From contig CAZAXU010000041.1 in NCBI GenBank assembly GCA_964489245.1, positions 1 through 18,781 of the forward strand: 18,781 nucleotides of DNA, in the 5' to 3' direction. The notes under the pieces are model-generated. The model made no database searches, was not told where the DNA came from, and worked only from the letters and a program-made list of their open reading frames with translations. The translations under genes were made by a program, and so were the position numbers. The stretch comes from CAZAXU01 sp964489245 (GTDB taxonomy: Bacteria; Bacteroidota; Bacteroidia; Flavobacteriales; Flavobacteriaceae). Below are positions 1 through 7,122 of this stretch, in pieces (positions within the stretch are counted from its first letter, which is position 1; each line of letters starts with the position of its first letter).

Positions 1-195
1 CAAATAATCCAAGAAATGTTAAAAATTAGTAGAAAGGAAAAAGTTTATAAAGTTGGCGTGTGGCAAGATGATTTCAGATTTAAAAGAAAACCTTCAGCTT
101 TTACCTTTCAACTTCCTTCTTACAATTCTCCCCTAAGCTTTTTAATAAACCATTCGGCTGCCAGCAACAAGAGAATGAAAAACAGCAACCATTGA
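1..195 (+). CDS. Possible 3' end of a rightward gene (partial, unidentified)
   Basis: An open frame runs from the first base to a TGA at 193-195 with no start inside the window. The residues before position 120 look protein-like (they include KVYKVGVWQDDFRFKRKP) and the codons resemble coding DNA, whereas every other frame of the first 119 bases, on either strand, is interrupted. The last 25 codons run antisense to the end of the VWA gene on the other strand, which is a long convergent overlap. I do not recognise the family. It may be a genuine gene tail, or chance openness in spacer DNA. Confidence 0.3.
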   Translation, partial: QIIQEMLKISRKEKVYKVGVWQDDFRFKRKPSAFTFQLPSYNSPLSFLINHSAASNKRMKNSNH

Positions 196-2114
196 CGGGC
201 AATCAGCGGACTTTTTTCAATTTTGATTGTGCTGATAGCGGGATATTTATTTTTCTGCAATAACGCAGATTTCAACTCATGCAGCTGATCGGAAAAAAAT
301 ATCTTTCCGTTTGAATTTTCTGCCAATAGACTGAGTCGTGTGAGGTCGGCACCTTGATTTTTTTCTTCAGGGCTAAACGGAAGTATGACAAAAGCTCCCG
401 ATTTTTTAAGCTTGCCATGTGCCGCCAACACGCTGAAATCATAAGTTCCGGGAGAAAGGCTGCTCAGGTTCACCTGATAGCTGTTGTTGATCAATGAAAG
501 CGGATATTTGTTTGTGGTTTTGCCGTTTTTCAGATACAATTCAGCTTTTGCTTTGGTGTCCTGAGCCAGATTTTTGTCCAGAATTTGTGCGCTGATCACA
601 ATTTTTTCTCCCTGAAAATATTGTGGGGTATAGTTCAATTGCAATCGGTCGAATTTTTTTTCCAATGAGAGATATTGAATGCTTTGTTGCAAGAGCGCAT
701 CAAAATTACCGGATCCATCGTGGTTCACCCCTTCATACATACGCCATTTCCAAAGATTTTCTCCCAGCAAAACCGCCTGCTTTTGTTCGGCATTGAAAGC
801 GAGTAGGGGTTGCTTGGTTTCCACGCCTTTGATTTTGGCATAAATGGCTGTTTGTGTGTTGTCTGCCAGTTTGATTTTTCCATAAACATCTTTTAGGGCA
901 GGCAACTTGTCCAAGTCTATATCGGGAAGAGAAAAAAGAGAAAATCCTCCGTTTTTCTTTGGAAAAAAATTGCCGGTGCCGGATATAAAATCTTTTTTAA
1001 AAAACAGTTTCTGCTCGTTTAAAAATTTCCAATCCGTATGTGTGCCCGTGAGAATAAGCCAACTCGATTTTTTTGATTTTATTTGTCTGAAAATATCTTT
1101 AAAATCAGTAGTAGGCTGATAGAGAATAAGGCTGCTGTATTTTTCGATTCTTATTGTTTTATCGCTTGGTTTTTTGAGAGAAACCTGAACAAATTCTTGT
1201 TGACCAAGACTACGTTTGACGGCACCCAAGTCGGGATGGATGATATTGGAAACAATCAATATTTTTTTGGCATTATCAATCACTTGAACGCTGAAATTTT
1301 TGGTGTTGTTCAAACGATTCTTTTCGTTTTCAAGCGGATCTAATATGGCTTTATAGTGAAAGTTGCCTTTTTGAGCAGCTTTTAGAAAAAAGCGAATCCG
1401 TTGTGATTTTTTTTCATTTGACAATGAAATTCTTTGCTGAAAAACCTTTTGTTTTCCGGAGAGAATACGCAGATTGCTTTTGATGTTTTGATTTCCGGCA
1501 TAGGACACAAAAATTTCAACCGGAAAACGGTTGCCTTTATAAGCATAAGGATTCACATTGAGCAAATCTATTTTCAGGTCTTCATATTTTATGGTATCTC
1601 CCAAAACAACCGGAAACACTTGTAGCCTGTCGGTTTGTGAAATGCTGTATGAATAATCGGCACCGCCGGTGATTTGTCCGTCAGACAGCAGGATGACAGG
1701 TGTTCGGTGTTCTGCTTGATACAACTCTTTCAACTCTTGAACGGCTTGGGCAATATCGGTTCTTTCTCCTGAAAAATCAATCTTGTTGCCGGTTTTCAGA
1801 TGCTTGTCAAATCCAAGGATGTGCATTTTGAATTTGTTGAGAATTCCGGGGTCTTTCTGAATATTTTCGAGTTGTTTTTGCAGCAAAGAATCCAAGCCTT
1901 GTTTTTTGATTGATTTGCTTTGGTCAACCAGCACAAACAAATCCGGTTTTTCGATATTTTTGTTTTTTTTCTCGATTTTAGGGTTTAGAATAAGCAGAAA
2001 AATAAGAAACAGCGACAAAAAACGCAGCGCAAAAAGCAGGAGTGCCTTTCGTTTGAATAAATATTGAAAGGCACTGATGATAAAAGCCAATAAGATGGCA
2101 AGAACTATTTGCAT
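120..2114 (-). CDS. Membrane-anchored VWA-domain protein
   Basis: The 664-residue protein has two hydrophobic N-terminal segments (about residues 2-20 and 24-43) and one at the C-terminus (about 640-657), so most of it probably lies in the periplasm. A von Willebrand A-like domain starts near residue 58. Its metal-binding motif DxSxS is present as D64, S66 and S68, and a later strand ends in LLSDGQ, the usual third metal-site region. After it come beta-rich sequence and a stretch beginning KKILIVSN that resembles a glutamine-amidotransferase-like fold. Proteins of this build are common in Bacteroidota, often near BatA/BatB-type genes, but their function is not settled. The start lies 27 bp after fabG on the same strand, so the two are probably cotranscribed. 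No terminator is visible downstream. Confidence 0.75.
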   Translation of the reverse strand: MQIVLAILLAFIISAFQYLFKRKALLLFALRFLSLFLIFLLILNPKIEKKNKNIEKPDLFVLVDQSKSIKKQGLDSLLQKQLENIQKDPGILNKFKMHILGFDKHLKTGNKIDFSGERTDIAQAVQELKELYQAEHRTPVILLSDGQITGGADYSYSISQTDRLQVFPVVLGDTIKYEDLKIDLLNVNPYAYKGNRFPVEIFVSYAGNQNIKSNLRILSGKQKVFQQRISLSNEKKSQRIRFFLKAAQKGNFHYKAILDPLENEKNRLNNTKNFSVQVIDNAKKILIVSNIIHPDLGAVKRSLGQQEFVQVSLKKPSDKTIRIEKYSSLILYQPTTDFKDIFRQIKSKKSSWLILTGTHTDWKFLNEQKLFFKKDFISGTGNFFPKKNGGFSLFSLPDIDLDKLPALKDVYGKIKLADNTQTAIYAKIKGVETKQPLLAFNAEQKQAVLLGENLWKWRMYEGVNHDGSGNFDALLQQSIQYLSLEKKFDRLQLNYTPQYFQGEKIVISAQILDKNLAQDTKAKAELYLKNGKTTNKYPLSLINNSYQVNLSSLSPGTYDFSVLAAHGKLKKSGAFVILPFSPEEKNQGADLTRLSLLAENSNGKIFFSDQLHELKSALLQKNKYPAISTIKIEKSPLIARQWLLFFILLLLAAEWFIKKLRGEL

Positions 2115-2141
2115 TTATGTGCGATTTAAAAAAAAAATATT

Positions 2142-2888
2142 CTAAGTGAACATTCCTCCGTCAACCAGCAAGACTTGTCCGGTAACATAGCTGGACAAAT
2201 CAGAAGCGAGGAACAAACATGCATTGGCAACATCTTCCGGTTTTCCGCCGCGTTTCAGCGGAATTTTATCATACCAAGCTTTGATAACATCTTCGCCGAG
2301 TTTGGCAGTCATATCGGTTTCTATAAATCCCGGGGCAATGGCATTGCTTCTGATGTTTCTGCCACCCAATTCTTTAGCCACCGATTTGGTAAACCCGATG
2401 ATGCCTGCTTTTGATGCGGAATAATTGGCTTGTCCGGCATTTCCGGCAACACCTACCACAGAGCTGATATTGATAATGGAGCCGTTGCGTTGTTTCATCA
2501 TGGGTCTGAGCACCGCTTTGGTCAAATTGAAAACGGATTTCAGGTTGATGTTGATCACCATATCCCATTCTTGCTCGGACATGCGCATCAGCAAATTGTC
2601 TTTGGTGATACCGGCATTGTTGACCAACACATCCACAGAACCGAAGTCTTTCAAAATTTGTTCAACCGTTTTTTGAGAACCTTCAAAGCTGCTTGCATCC
2701 GAAACATATCCTTTTGCTTTTATTCCCAATGCAGTAAGTTCTTTCTCAAGGCTTTCAAAATTTTCGTCTTTTCTGATGTCCGTAAAGGCAATATTGGCGC
2801 CATATTTGGCAAAAGTCAGCGCAATCACACGTCCGATTCCTCTTGAAGCCCCCGTGACAATCACATTTTTCTCGTTGATGTTCTTCAT
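2142..2888 (-). CDS. fabG: 3-oxoacyl-[acyl-carrier-protein] reductase FabG
   Basis: This is a classical short-chain dehydrogenase of 248 residues. It should reduce 3-oxoacyl-ACP with NADPH in each round of fatty acid elongation in the cytoplasm. The cofactor motif TGASRGIG spans residues 12-19 and NNAG is at 90-93. The catalytic tetrad is N115, S143, Y156 and K160 (YSASK), and the C-terminus has the family pattern ending in DGGMFT. An upstream in-frame ATG at 2909 would add seven residues, but it lies inside a good -7 promoter element, so I take the ATG at 2886-2888. That gives the usual FabG length. Other SDR enzymes share these motifs, but the length, the motif set and the tail favour FabG. 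The VWA gene follows 27 bp downstream. Confidence 0.9.
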   Translation of the reverse strand: MKNINEKNVIVTGASRGIGRVIALTFAKYGANIAFTDIRKDENFESLEKELTALGIKAKGYVSDASSFEGSQKTVEQILKDFGSVDVLVNNAGITKDNLLMRMSEQEWDMVININLKSVFNLTKAVLRPMMKQRNGSIINISSVVGVAGNAGQANYSASKAGIIGFTKSVAKELGGRNIRSNAIAPGFIETDMTAKLGEDVIKAWYDKIPLKRGGKPEDVANACLFLASDLSSYVTGQVLLVDGGMFT

Positions 2889-2906
2889 AGTTCGTTGTTT
2901 TTTTTT

Positions 2907-2941
2907 CAAAGATAAAAAAAATCGTTGAAAGAAGAAAGCAA
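2907..2941 (-). promoter_or_regulatory. Predicted fabG promoter (Bacteroidota type)
   Basis: On the minus strand TATCTTTG at 2914-2907 matches the -7 consensus TAnnTTTG exactly. A weak -33 candidate, TTGC, lies at 2941-2938 with 23 bp between. Transcription would start near 2902, giving a leader of about 14 nt before the ATG at 2888 and excluding the ATG at 2909. Confidence 0.42.
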
Positions 2942-2995
2942 CATGTAAGTATCAAGCTCAGATAATAAGCCAACTTCCAATTAAACAGAAATGAC

Positions 2996-3003
2996 TACAT
3001 TTA
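2996..3003 (+). promoter_or_regulatory. Possible rluF -7 element
   Basis: TACATTTA matches TAnnTTTG at seven of eight positions and lies about 48 bp before the rluF ATG. I see no clear -33 TTG at the right distance, so this is tentative. Confidence 0.22.
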
Positions 3004-3050
3004 CGGCAATCAATATTTTACTTTTTAAGGGTTAAATCAAAAAGTTGATC

Positions 3051-3782
3051 ATGACAGAACAGAAACAGACAAGAATCAACAAATATCTGAGTGAGATAGG
3101 CTATTGTTCGCGTAGGGCGGCAGACAAGCTTATCGAGCAAGGACGAGTGACCATCAACGGAAAAGTGCCGGAAATGGGAACCAAAATCGTTCCTGCGGAT
3201 GAAGTGCATGTCGATGGATTATTGGTTTCCAAACCCAAGAATAAACCGGTTTATATCGCTTTTAATAAACCCGTGGGCATTGTTTGCACAACCGATACAA
3301 AAGTGGAAAAGAACAACATTATAGACTATATCAATTATCCGACCCGAATTTTTCCAATCGGACGCTTGGACAAGCCCAGTGAAGGTTTGATTTTTTTGAC
3401 CAATGACGGCGATATTGTCAATAAAATTTTACGGGCAAGAAACAATCATGAAAAGGAATATATGGTCACGGTAAATAAGCCGATCACAAAAAAATTTATT
3501 CAAAAAATGTCTGCCGGAGTGCCTATTTTAGATACTGTTACTCGGAAATGCTTTGTGGAACAAATAAGCAAATATAAGTTTAGGATTATTCTTACACAGG
3601 GTTTGAATCGGCAGATTCGTCGAATGTGTGAATATCTGAACTATAATGTGGTTAAGCTGAAACGCATCAGAATTATGAACGTCAGTTTGGATTTGCCGGT
3701 AGGTGCATGGCGAGACCTAAGCGAAAAAGAACTCAAAGAAATCAACCGCTTGGTTTCGGGTTCGTCAAAAGAAGCAGACTAG
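3051..3782 (+). CDS. rluF: 23S rRNA pseudouridine synthase RluF
   Basis: The 243-residue protein belongs to the RsuA/RluB/E/F branch of pseudouridine synthases. An N-terminal S4 RNA-binding domain covers about residues 7-60. The catalytic motif GRLDKPSEGL follows, with catalytic D107, the same number as in E. coli RluF. The long stretch LVNKILRA-like, HEKEYMVTV, AGVPILDTV, GLNRQIRRMCE and RIMNVSL is close to E. coli RluF, which converts U2604 of 23S rRNA. The protein lacks the basic C-terminal extension of the roughly 290-residue E. coli enzyme. A TTG codon at 3045 is in frame, but the ATG at 3051 is the natural start. The gene converges on the deiminase gene with only 3 bp between stop codons and no visible terminator. 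Confidence 0.88.
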   Translation: MTEQKQTRINKYLSEIGYCSRRAADKLIEQGRVTINGKVPEMGTKIVPADEVHVDGLLVSKPKNKPVYIAFNKPVGIVCTTDTKVEKNNIIDYINYPTRIFPIGRLDKPSEGLIFLTNDGDIVNKILRARNNHEKEYMVTVNKPITKKFIQKMSAGVPILDTVTRKCFVEQISKYKFRIILTQGLNRQIRRMCEYLNYNVVKLKRIRIMNVSLDLPVGAWRDLSEKELKEINRLVSGSSKEAD

Positions 3783-3785
3783 AGC

Positions 3786-5492
3786 TTATCTGACAACCAG
3801 TTTTATGCTTTGATTTCCCGCTTTGGTTTTGATGTTTACAAAATAGATGCCACTACTGATTTTATTTAGATTTATAGATATAACATCTTTGTTTGCATTG
3901 ACAAATCTATTTTGTTGATAAATCAAATTTCCGCTGATTGTTCTGACCTCGATATCAATGTTTTGCGCTTCGACCAAATTTGTCTCCAAATTAAAAATTC
4001 CGTTGCTCGGATTGGGATAGATTTTAACAGGCTGAGTCTTTTCAATATCATCAATAGCGGAGGTTCCCGAATCCGTATGAAAAATAAAAGGATCGTTTAT
4101 ACCCATAATCGGATTGCTGGCACTTTTTCCTGAACTGTCGGTTGCTTCTATATAATAAGAAATTTCATTTAATCCGTTTTGAACCGGAATGGTTGCCATA
4201 TAATGTTGTGTGCTTGTTTCAGCCATTTGCACGGTGTGATAGGCAGAATTATTGGTTTTATATTTCAGAACGGGATAGCCTGCTTGAAGATTTCTTCCGG
4301 CATAAGAATAGACCTCAACATTGATGGGCACCGGATTGGTGGTTTGTATGGTTCCGTAAACCGGATAATGTTTGATGAACAACATTTCTCTGTCTGCAAT
4401 GCCATGCGTACGGCAGTGCAAAGCATCGGTATTATACCAGCTGGCATTTCCGGCGTGAACTCCAATAATTTCATAGCCGGGCATTGCAGTTTGATAGCTT
4501 GCAATGGCTTGGCTGTCATAAGAAGAACCCGTTAGCGGTACAAAGACTTTTCCATTCAGAATCAGAGAATTGGTGTAAGGTGTCACTTGACTTGAGTTCT
4601 TGTTGGCTTCTTGAACTCTGACCACCTCATAGGGATAGCCGTATGAGCAATTGTGTGTGGCAAAAAATTGTGCGGCAGCTTCAAAATCGGCATATCTGTA
4701 GTCCGAAGCGGGCACTTGTGCAATCATGACTTTGTCAACATCAAGAAATTTTCCCCAACAATCAATGTGCTTGATATAGTCGTCTAAAGGATCAGGTCTG
4801 ACATGATAGGTTCCAATGCCCAGATAGTCATTCATTCTTGTTGCAATCTGAGTTGTTGAAACGGAGTTTTCACTATAAACCAAATCTGTAGATGCGGCAA
4901 TGCCATAGCCGTCGGTCATATAGTTTCCTCCGGTTTGTTCCAAATTCATTTTATAGTACGGCATGCTTAAAGTATTGGCAATCACGCCGGGAACAGCATC
5001 GTCTTGGGGTCTGGGTCTGTTATAGTTAAAATCTATTACGGAAACGTTTTGATTATCAACCGCCACAAACCAAGGACTGTAGTCTCTTGACCACCATGAG
5101 TTTACATCGTGGTGGATAAAACTACAATTATTGAGATTTACATTATTATTAGAGAGCAGATTTCTTACGCTTGTCTCTTCAGATGCATTGGCAACCAAGA
5201 TGGTGAGATTCACATATTGAGATATTGCGGCAATCATGGAGTAGGGGATTCCAAAAGACCCGTTATATGAAATGATGACACTTTCCATGGGTTCCCATTC
5301 GGCAATATTTCTGATGCTTCCCGAAGGGGGAGCGGTTGCTTTAAGTGCGCTGTGGTAGCTCTTCTTTAATTCTTTTTCTTGTGCCGTCATGGCATGAGTC
5401 AACCCTTGCGGACTAACATACGCCTTGTTTTTTTGTGCGGAAGTAAACGAAAAAAGCAGTATGGAAAATGTCAGCGTGATAAATTTTTTCAT
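3786..5492 (-). CDS. Secreted peptidylarginine deiminase, PPAD-like, T9SS substrate
   Basis: The 568-residue protein resembles Porphyromonas gingivalis PPAD, which turns peptidyl-arginine into citrulline. A signal peptide covers residues 1-19, with cleavage expected before Q20. The catalytic domain (about 55-385) keeps D137, R159 and R161 (NRPRP), H242 and D244 (HIDCWGK), N308 (YTNSLILN) and C360 (ALHCRTH). These correspond to PPAD D130, R152, R154, H236, D238, N297 and C351 by my recollected alignment. An Ig-like domain (about 388-472) and a type A T9SS sorting domain (about 485-568, starting IYPNPSNG) follow, as in PPAD. Plain agmatine deiminases share the fold but lack the signal and sorting domains. 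An in-frame ATG at 5531 would bury the signal peptide and lies inside the promoter, so 5492 is chosen. The substrate in this organism is unknown, and no gingipain-like protease is nearby. Confidence 0.88.
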   Translation of the reverse strand: MKKFITLTFSILLFSFTSAQKNKAYVSPQGLTHAMTAQEKELKKSYHSALKATAPPSGSIRNIAEWEPMESVIISYNGSFGIPYSMIAAISQYVNLTILVANASEETSVRNLLSNNNVNLNNCSFIHHDVNSWWSRDYSPWFVAVDNQNVSVIDFNYNRPRPQDDAVPGVIANTLSMPYYKMNLEQTGGNYMTDGYGIAASTDLVYSENSVSTTQIATRMNDYLGIGTYHVRPDPLDDYIKHIDCWGKFLDVDKVMIAQVPASDYRYADFEAAAQFFATHNCSYGYPYEVVRVQEANKNSSQVTPYTNSLILNGKVFVPLTGSSYDSQAIASYQTAMPGYEIIGVHAGNASWYNTDALHCRTHGIADREMLFIKHYPVYGTIQTTNPVPINVEVYSYAGRNLQAGYPVLKYKTNNSAYHTVQMAETSTQHYMATIPVQNGLNEISYYIEATDSSGKSASNPIMGINDPFIFHTDSGTSAIDDIEKTQPVKIYPNPSNGIFNLETNLVEAQNIDIEVRTISGNLIYQQNRFVNANKDVISINLNKISSGIYFVNIKTKAGNQSIKLVVR

Positions 5493-5528
5493 AATGAACT
5501 GTTGTTTTGGATTTATGATTGACTTGAC

Positions 5529-5536
5529 CAAAAGTA
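5529..5536 (-). promoter_or_regulatory. Predicted -7 element of the deiminase gene
   Basis: On the minus strand TACTTTTG is an exact TAnnTTTG match. Transcription would start near 5524, giving a leader of about 32 nt before the ATG at 5492. The -33 region falls inside the sucD terminator hairpin; the only TTTTTG there (5557-5552) leaves a short 15-bp spacer. Confidence 0.42.
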
Positions 5537-5578
5537 AAAAAAAATGCCGTTCAAAAAGTTTTGAACGGCATTTTTTTT
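5536..5578 (-). terminator. Rho-independent terminator after sucD (bidirectional form)
   Basis: A perfect stem pairs 5545-5555 with 5560-5570 (TGCCGTTCAAA with TTTGAACGGCA) around a 4-nt loop. On the minus strand nine T residues (5544-5536) follow it, just downstream of the sucD stop. Eight T residues on the plus strand make it symmetric, but no rightward gene needs it. Confidence 0.85.
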
Positions 5579-5597
5579 ATATGTATTTTTTTACGGT

Positions 5598-6473
5598 CTA
5601 TTTGTTCAAGACTTCTGCTACTTTTTTTCCGATTTCGGCAGGAGATTCCACCACATGAATGCCGTGGGCTCTGAGAATTTCCATTTTTGCTTGTGCCGTA
5701 TCTGCTTTTCCGCCTACAATGGCACCGGCATGTCCCATGGTTCTTCCTTTGGGGGCGGTTTGTCCGGCAATAAAAGCTACTACGGGTTTTTTATTTCCCG
5801 TTTCTTTGATATATTTGGCTGCTTCGGCTTCCAGGTTTCCTCCGATTTCTCCAATCATGACAATGGCTTCTGTCTCGGGATCATTCATAAACATCTCAAC
5901 GGCATCTTTGGTCGTTGTTCCAATGATAGGATCCCCGCCAATTCCGATTGCTGTCGTAATTCCTAAACCTTGTTTGACCACTTGGTCTGCAGCTTCATAA
6001 GTCAAGGTGCCCGATTTGGAAACCAAGCCTACTTTTCCTTTTTTAAAAACAAAACCGGGCATAATGCCAACTTTTGCTTCTTCGGCAGTGATTACTCCCG
6101 GGCAGTTTGGTCCAACCAGTCTCACATCTTTGTCTTTGATATAATCCATCACTTTGACCATATCGGCAACGGGAATTCCTTCAGTGATGGCAATGATGGT
6201 TTTGATGCCTGCATCGGCAGCTTCTTTGATAGCATCAGCAGCAAAGGCAGGGGGTACAAATAAAATGGAAGTGTCTGCATCTGTTGCCTTGACAGCATCT
6301 TCTACCGTGTTGAAAACAGGCTTGCCCAAGTGCTCTTGACCGCCTTTTCCGGGGGTTACGCCGCCTACAACATTTGTGCCGTAGTCAATCATTTGTCCGG
6401 CATGAAAGGTTCCCTCTCCTCCGGTGAAACCTTGAACTATTATTTTTGAATTTTTATCTACTAGTACACTCAT
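5598..6473 (-). CDS. sucD: Succinate-CoA ligase, alpha subunit
   Basis: SucD pairs with SucC to convert succinyl-CoA to succinate with substrate-level phosphorylation of ADP or GDP in the TCA cycle. The 291-residue length is normal. The CoA-binding Rossmann region is at the N-terminus (QGFTGGEGTFHA at 14-25; GGVTPGKGGQ at 37-46), GPNCPG is at 121-126, and the phosphorylated active-site histidine is H248 in GHAGAIVGG. sucC is not in the window, so the subunits are encoded apart. The gene follows efp by 79 bp on the same strand and ends at a strong terminator. It may be read from the lpx operon, or from its own promoter in the 79-bp gap, where I see only imperfect -7-like sequences (GACATTTA, TATTTTGT). 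Confidence 0.96.
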   Translation of the reverse strand: MSVLVDKNSKIIVQGFTGGEGTFHAGQMIDYGTNVVGGVTPGKGGQEHLGKPVFNTVEDAVKATDADTSILFVPPAFAADAIKEAADAGIKTIIAITEGIPVADMVKVMDYIKDKDVRLVGPNCPGVITAEEAKVGIMPGFVFKKGKVGLVSKSGTLTYEAADQVVKQGLGITTAIGIGGDPIIGTTTKDAVEMFMNDPETEAIVMIGEIGGNLEAEAAKYIKETGNKKPVVAFIAGQTAPKGRTMGHAGAIVGGKADTAQAKMEILRAHGIHVVESPAEIGKKVAEVLNK

Positions 6474-6552
6474 GTTTTATATATTAAATTTGTCGGTAAA
6501 TGTCGTGATTTATGACAAAACAAAATATGTCAAAAAGTCATTTTTTATAGAA

Positions 6553-7116
6553 TTATTTTACTCGTTCCAGATAATTTCCGTTTTCCGTGTTGATTTTAAT
6601 TTTATCTCCTTCATTGATAAATAAAGGCACTCTCACTTTGGCTCCTGTTTCAATGGTGGCAGGTTTGGTGGCATTGGTGGCTGTGTTTCCTTTCACTCCG
6701 GGTTCTGTATGAGTGACTTCCATGATCACACTCGCCGGCATGTCAAGAGTGAGTGGCATATTGTCATCTGCTTTCATCAAGATTGTGACCATCTCGCCTT
6801 CTTTCAAGAATTGCGGTGCATCAATCATTGCTTCTTGAAGTTGGATTTGTTCATAGGTTTCGTCATCCATAAAATGATAGGCTTCTCCGTCGTTATACAG
6901 GAACTGAAATTTTCGGGTTTCAATTCTTATATCTTCAATCTTATGTCCCGCAGAAAAAGTGTTGTCCACAACTTTTCCGGAGGTGAGACTTTTGAGTTTT
7001 GTTCTGACAAAAGCCGGACCTTTTCCGGGTTTTACGTGCAGAAATTCTATAATTTTATAAATGTCGTTGTTGTATTTGATACATAATCCTTTTCTGATAT
7101 CTGAAGTGTCTGCCAT
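6553..7116 (-). CDS. efp: Translation elongation factor P
   Basis: EF-P binds between the ribosomal P and E sites and rescues ribosomes stalled at consecutive prolines. The 187 residues match the usual length and show the KOW-like N-terminal domain and two OB domains, with the family C-terminal motif GDKIKINTENGNYLERV. The functional loop tip is K32 in HVKPGKGPAF, equivalent to E. coli K34. No epmA, epmB, earP or similar modification gene is in the window, so whether K32 is modified cannot be told here. The gene starts 6 bp after the lpxA stop, at the end of the tight lpxD-lpxC-lpxA run, so it is very probably cotranscribed with lipid A genes. Confidence 0.96.
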   Translation of the reverse strand: MADTSDIRKGLCIKYNNDIYKIIEFLHVKPGKGPAFVRTKLKSLTSGKVVDNTFSAGHKIEDIRIETRKFQFLYNDGEAYHFMDDETYEQIQLQEAMIDAPQFLKEGEMVTILMKADDNMPLTLDMPASVIMEVTHTEPGVKGNTATNATKPATIETGAKVRVPLFINEGDKIKINTENGNYLERVK

Positions 7117-7122
7117 AATTTT

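Noticed and set aside
2175..2846. Several rightward open frames inside fabG
   Set aside because: They are antisense shadows of a well-supported gene, with no family-like sequence. The same holds for antisense frames in sucD, lpxA, lpxC, murQ and icd.
3045..3050. TTG start for rluF
   Set aside because: The ATG two codons later is the stronger start, and nothing conserved precedes it.
3783..3785. Search for a bidirectional terminator between rluF and the deiminase gene
   Set aside because: The stops are 3 bp apart and no stem followed by a T tract is visible nearby.
5493..5531. Upstream start for the deiminase gene (ATG at 5531)
   Set aside because: It would put 13 polar residues before a perfect signal peptide and lies in the promoter -7 element.
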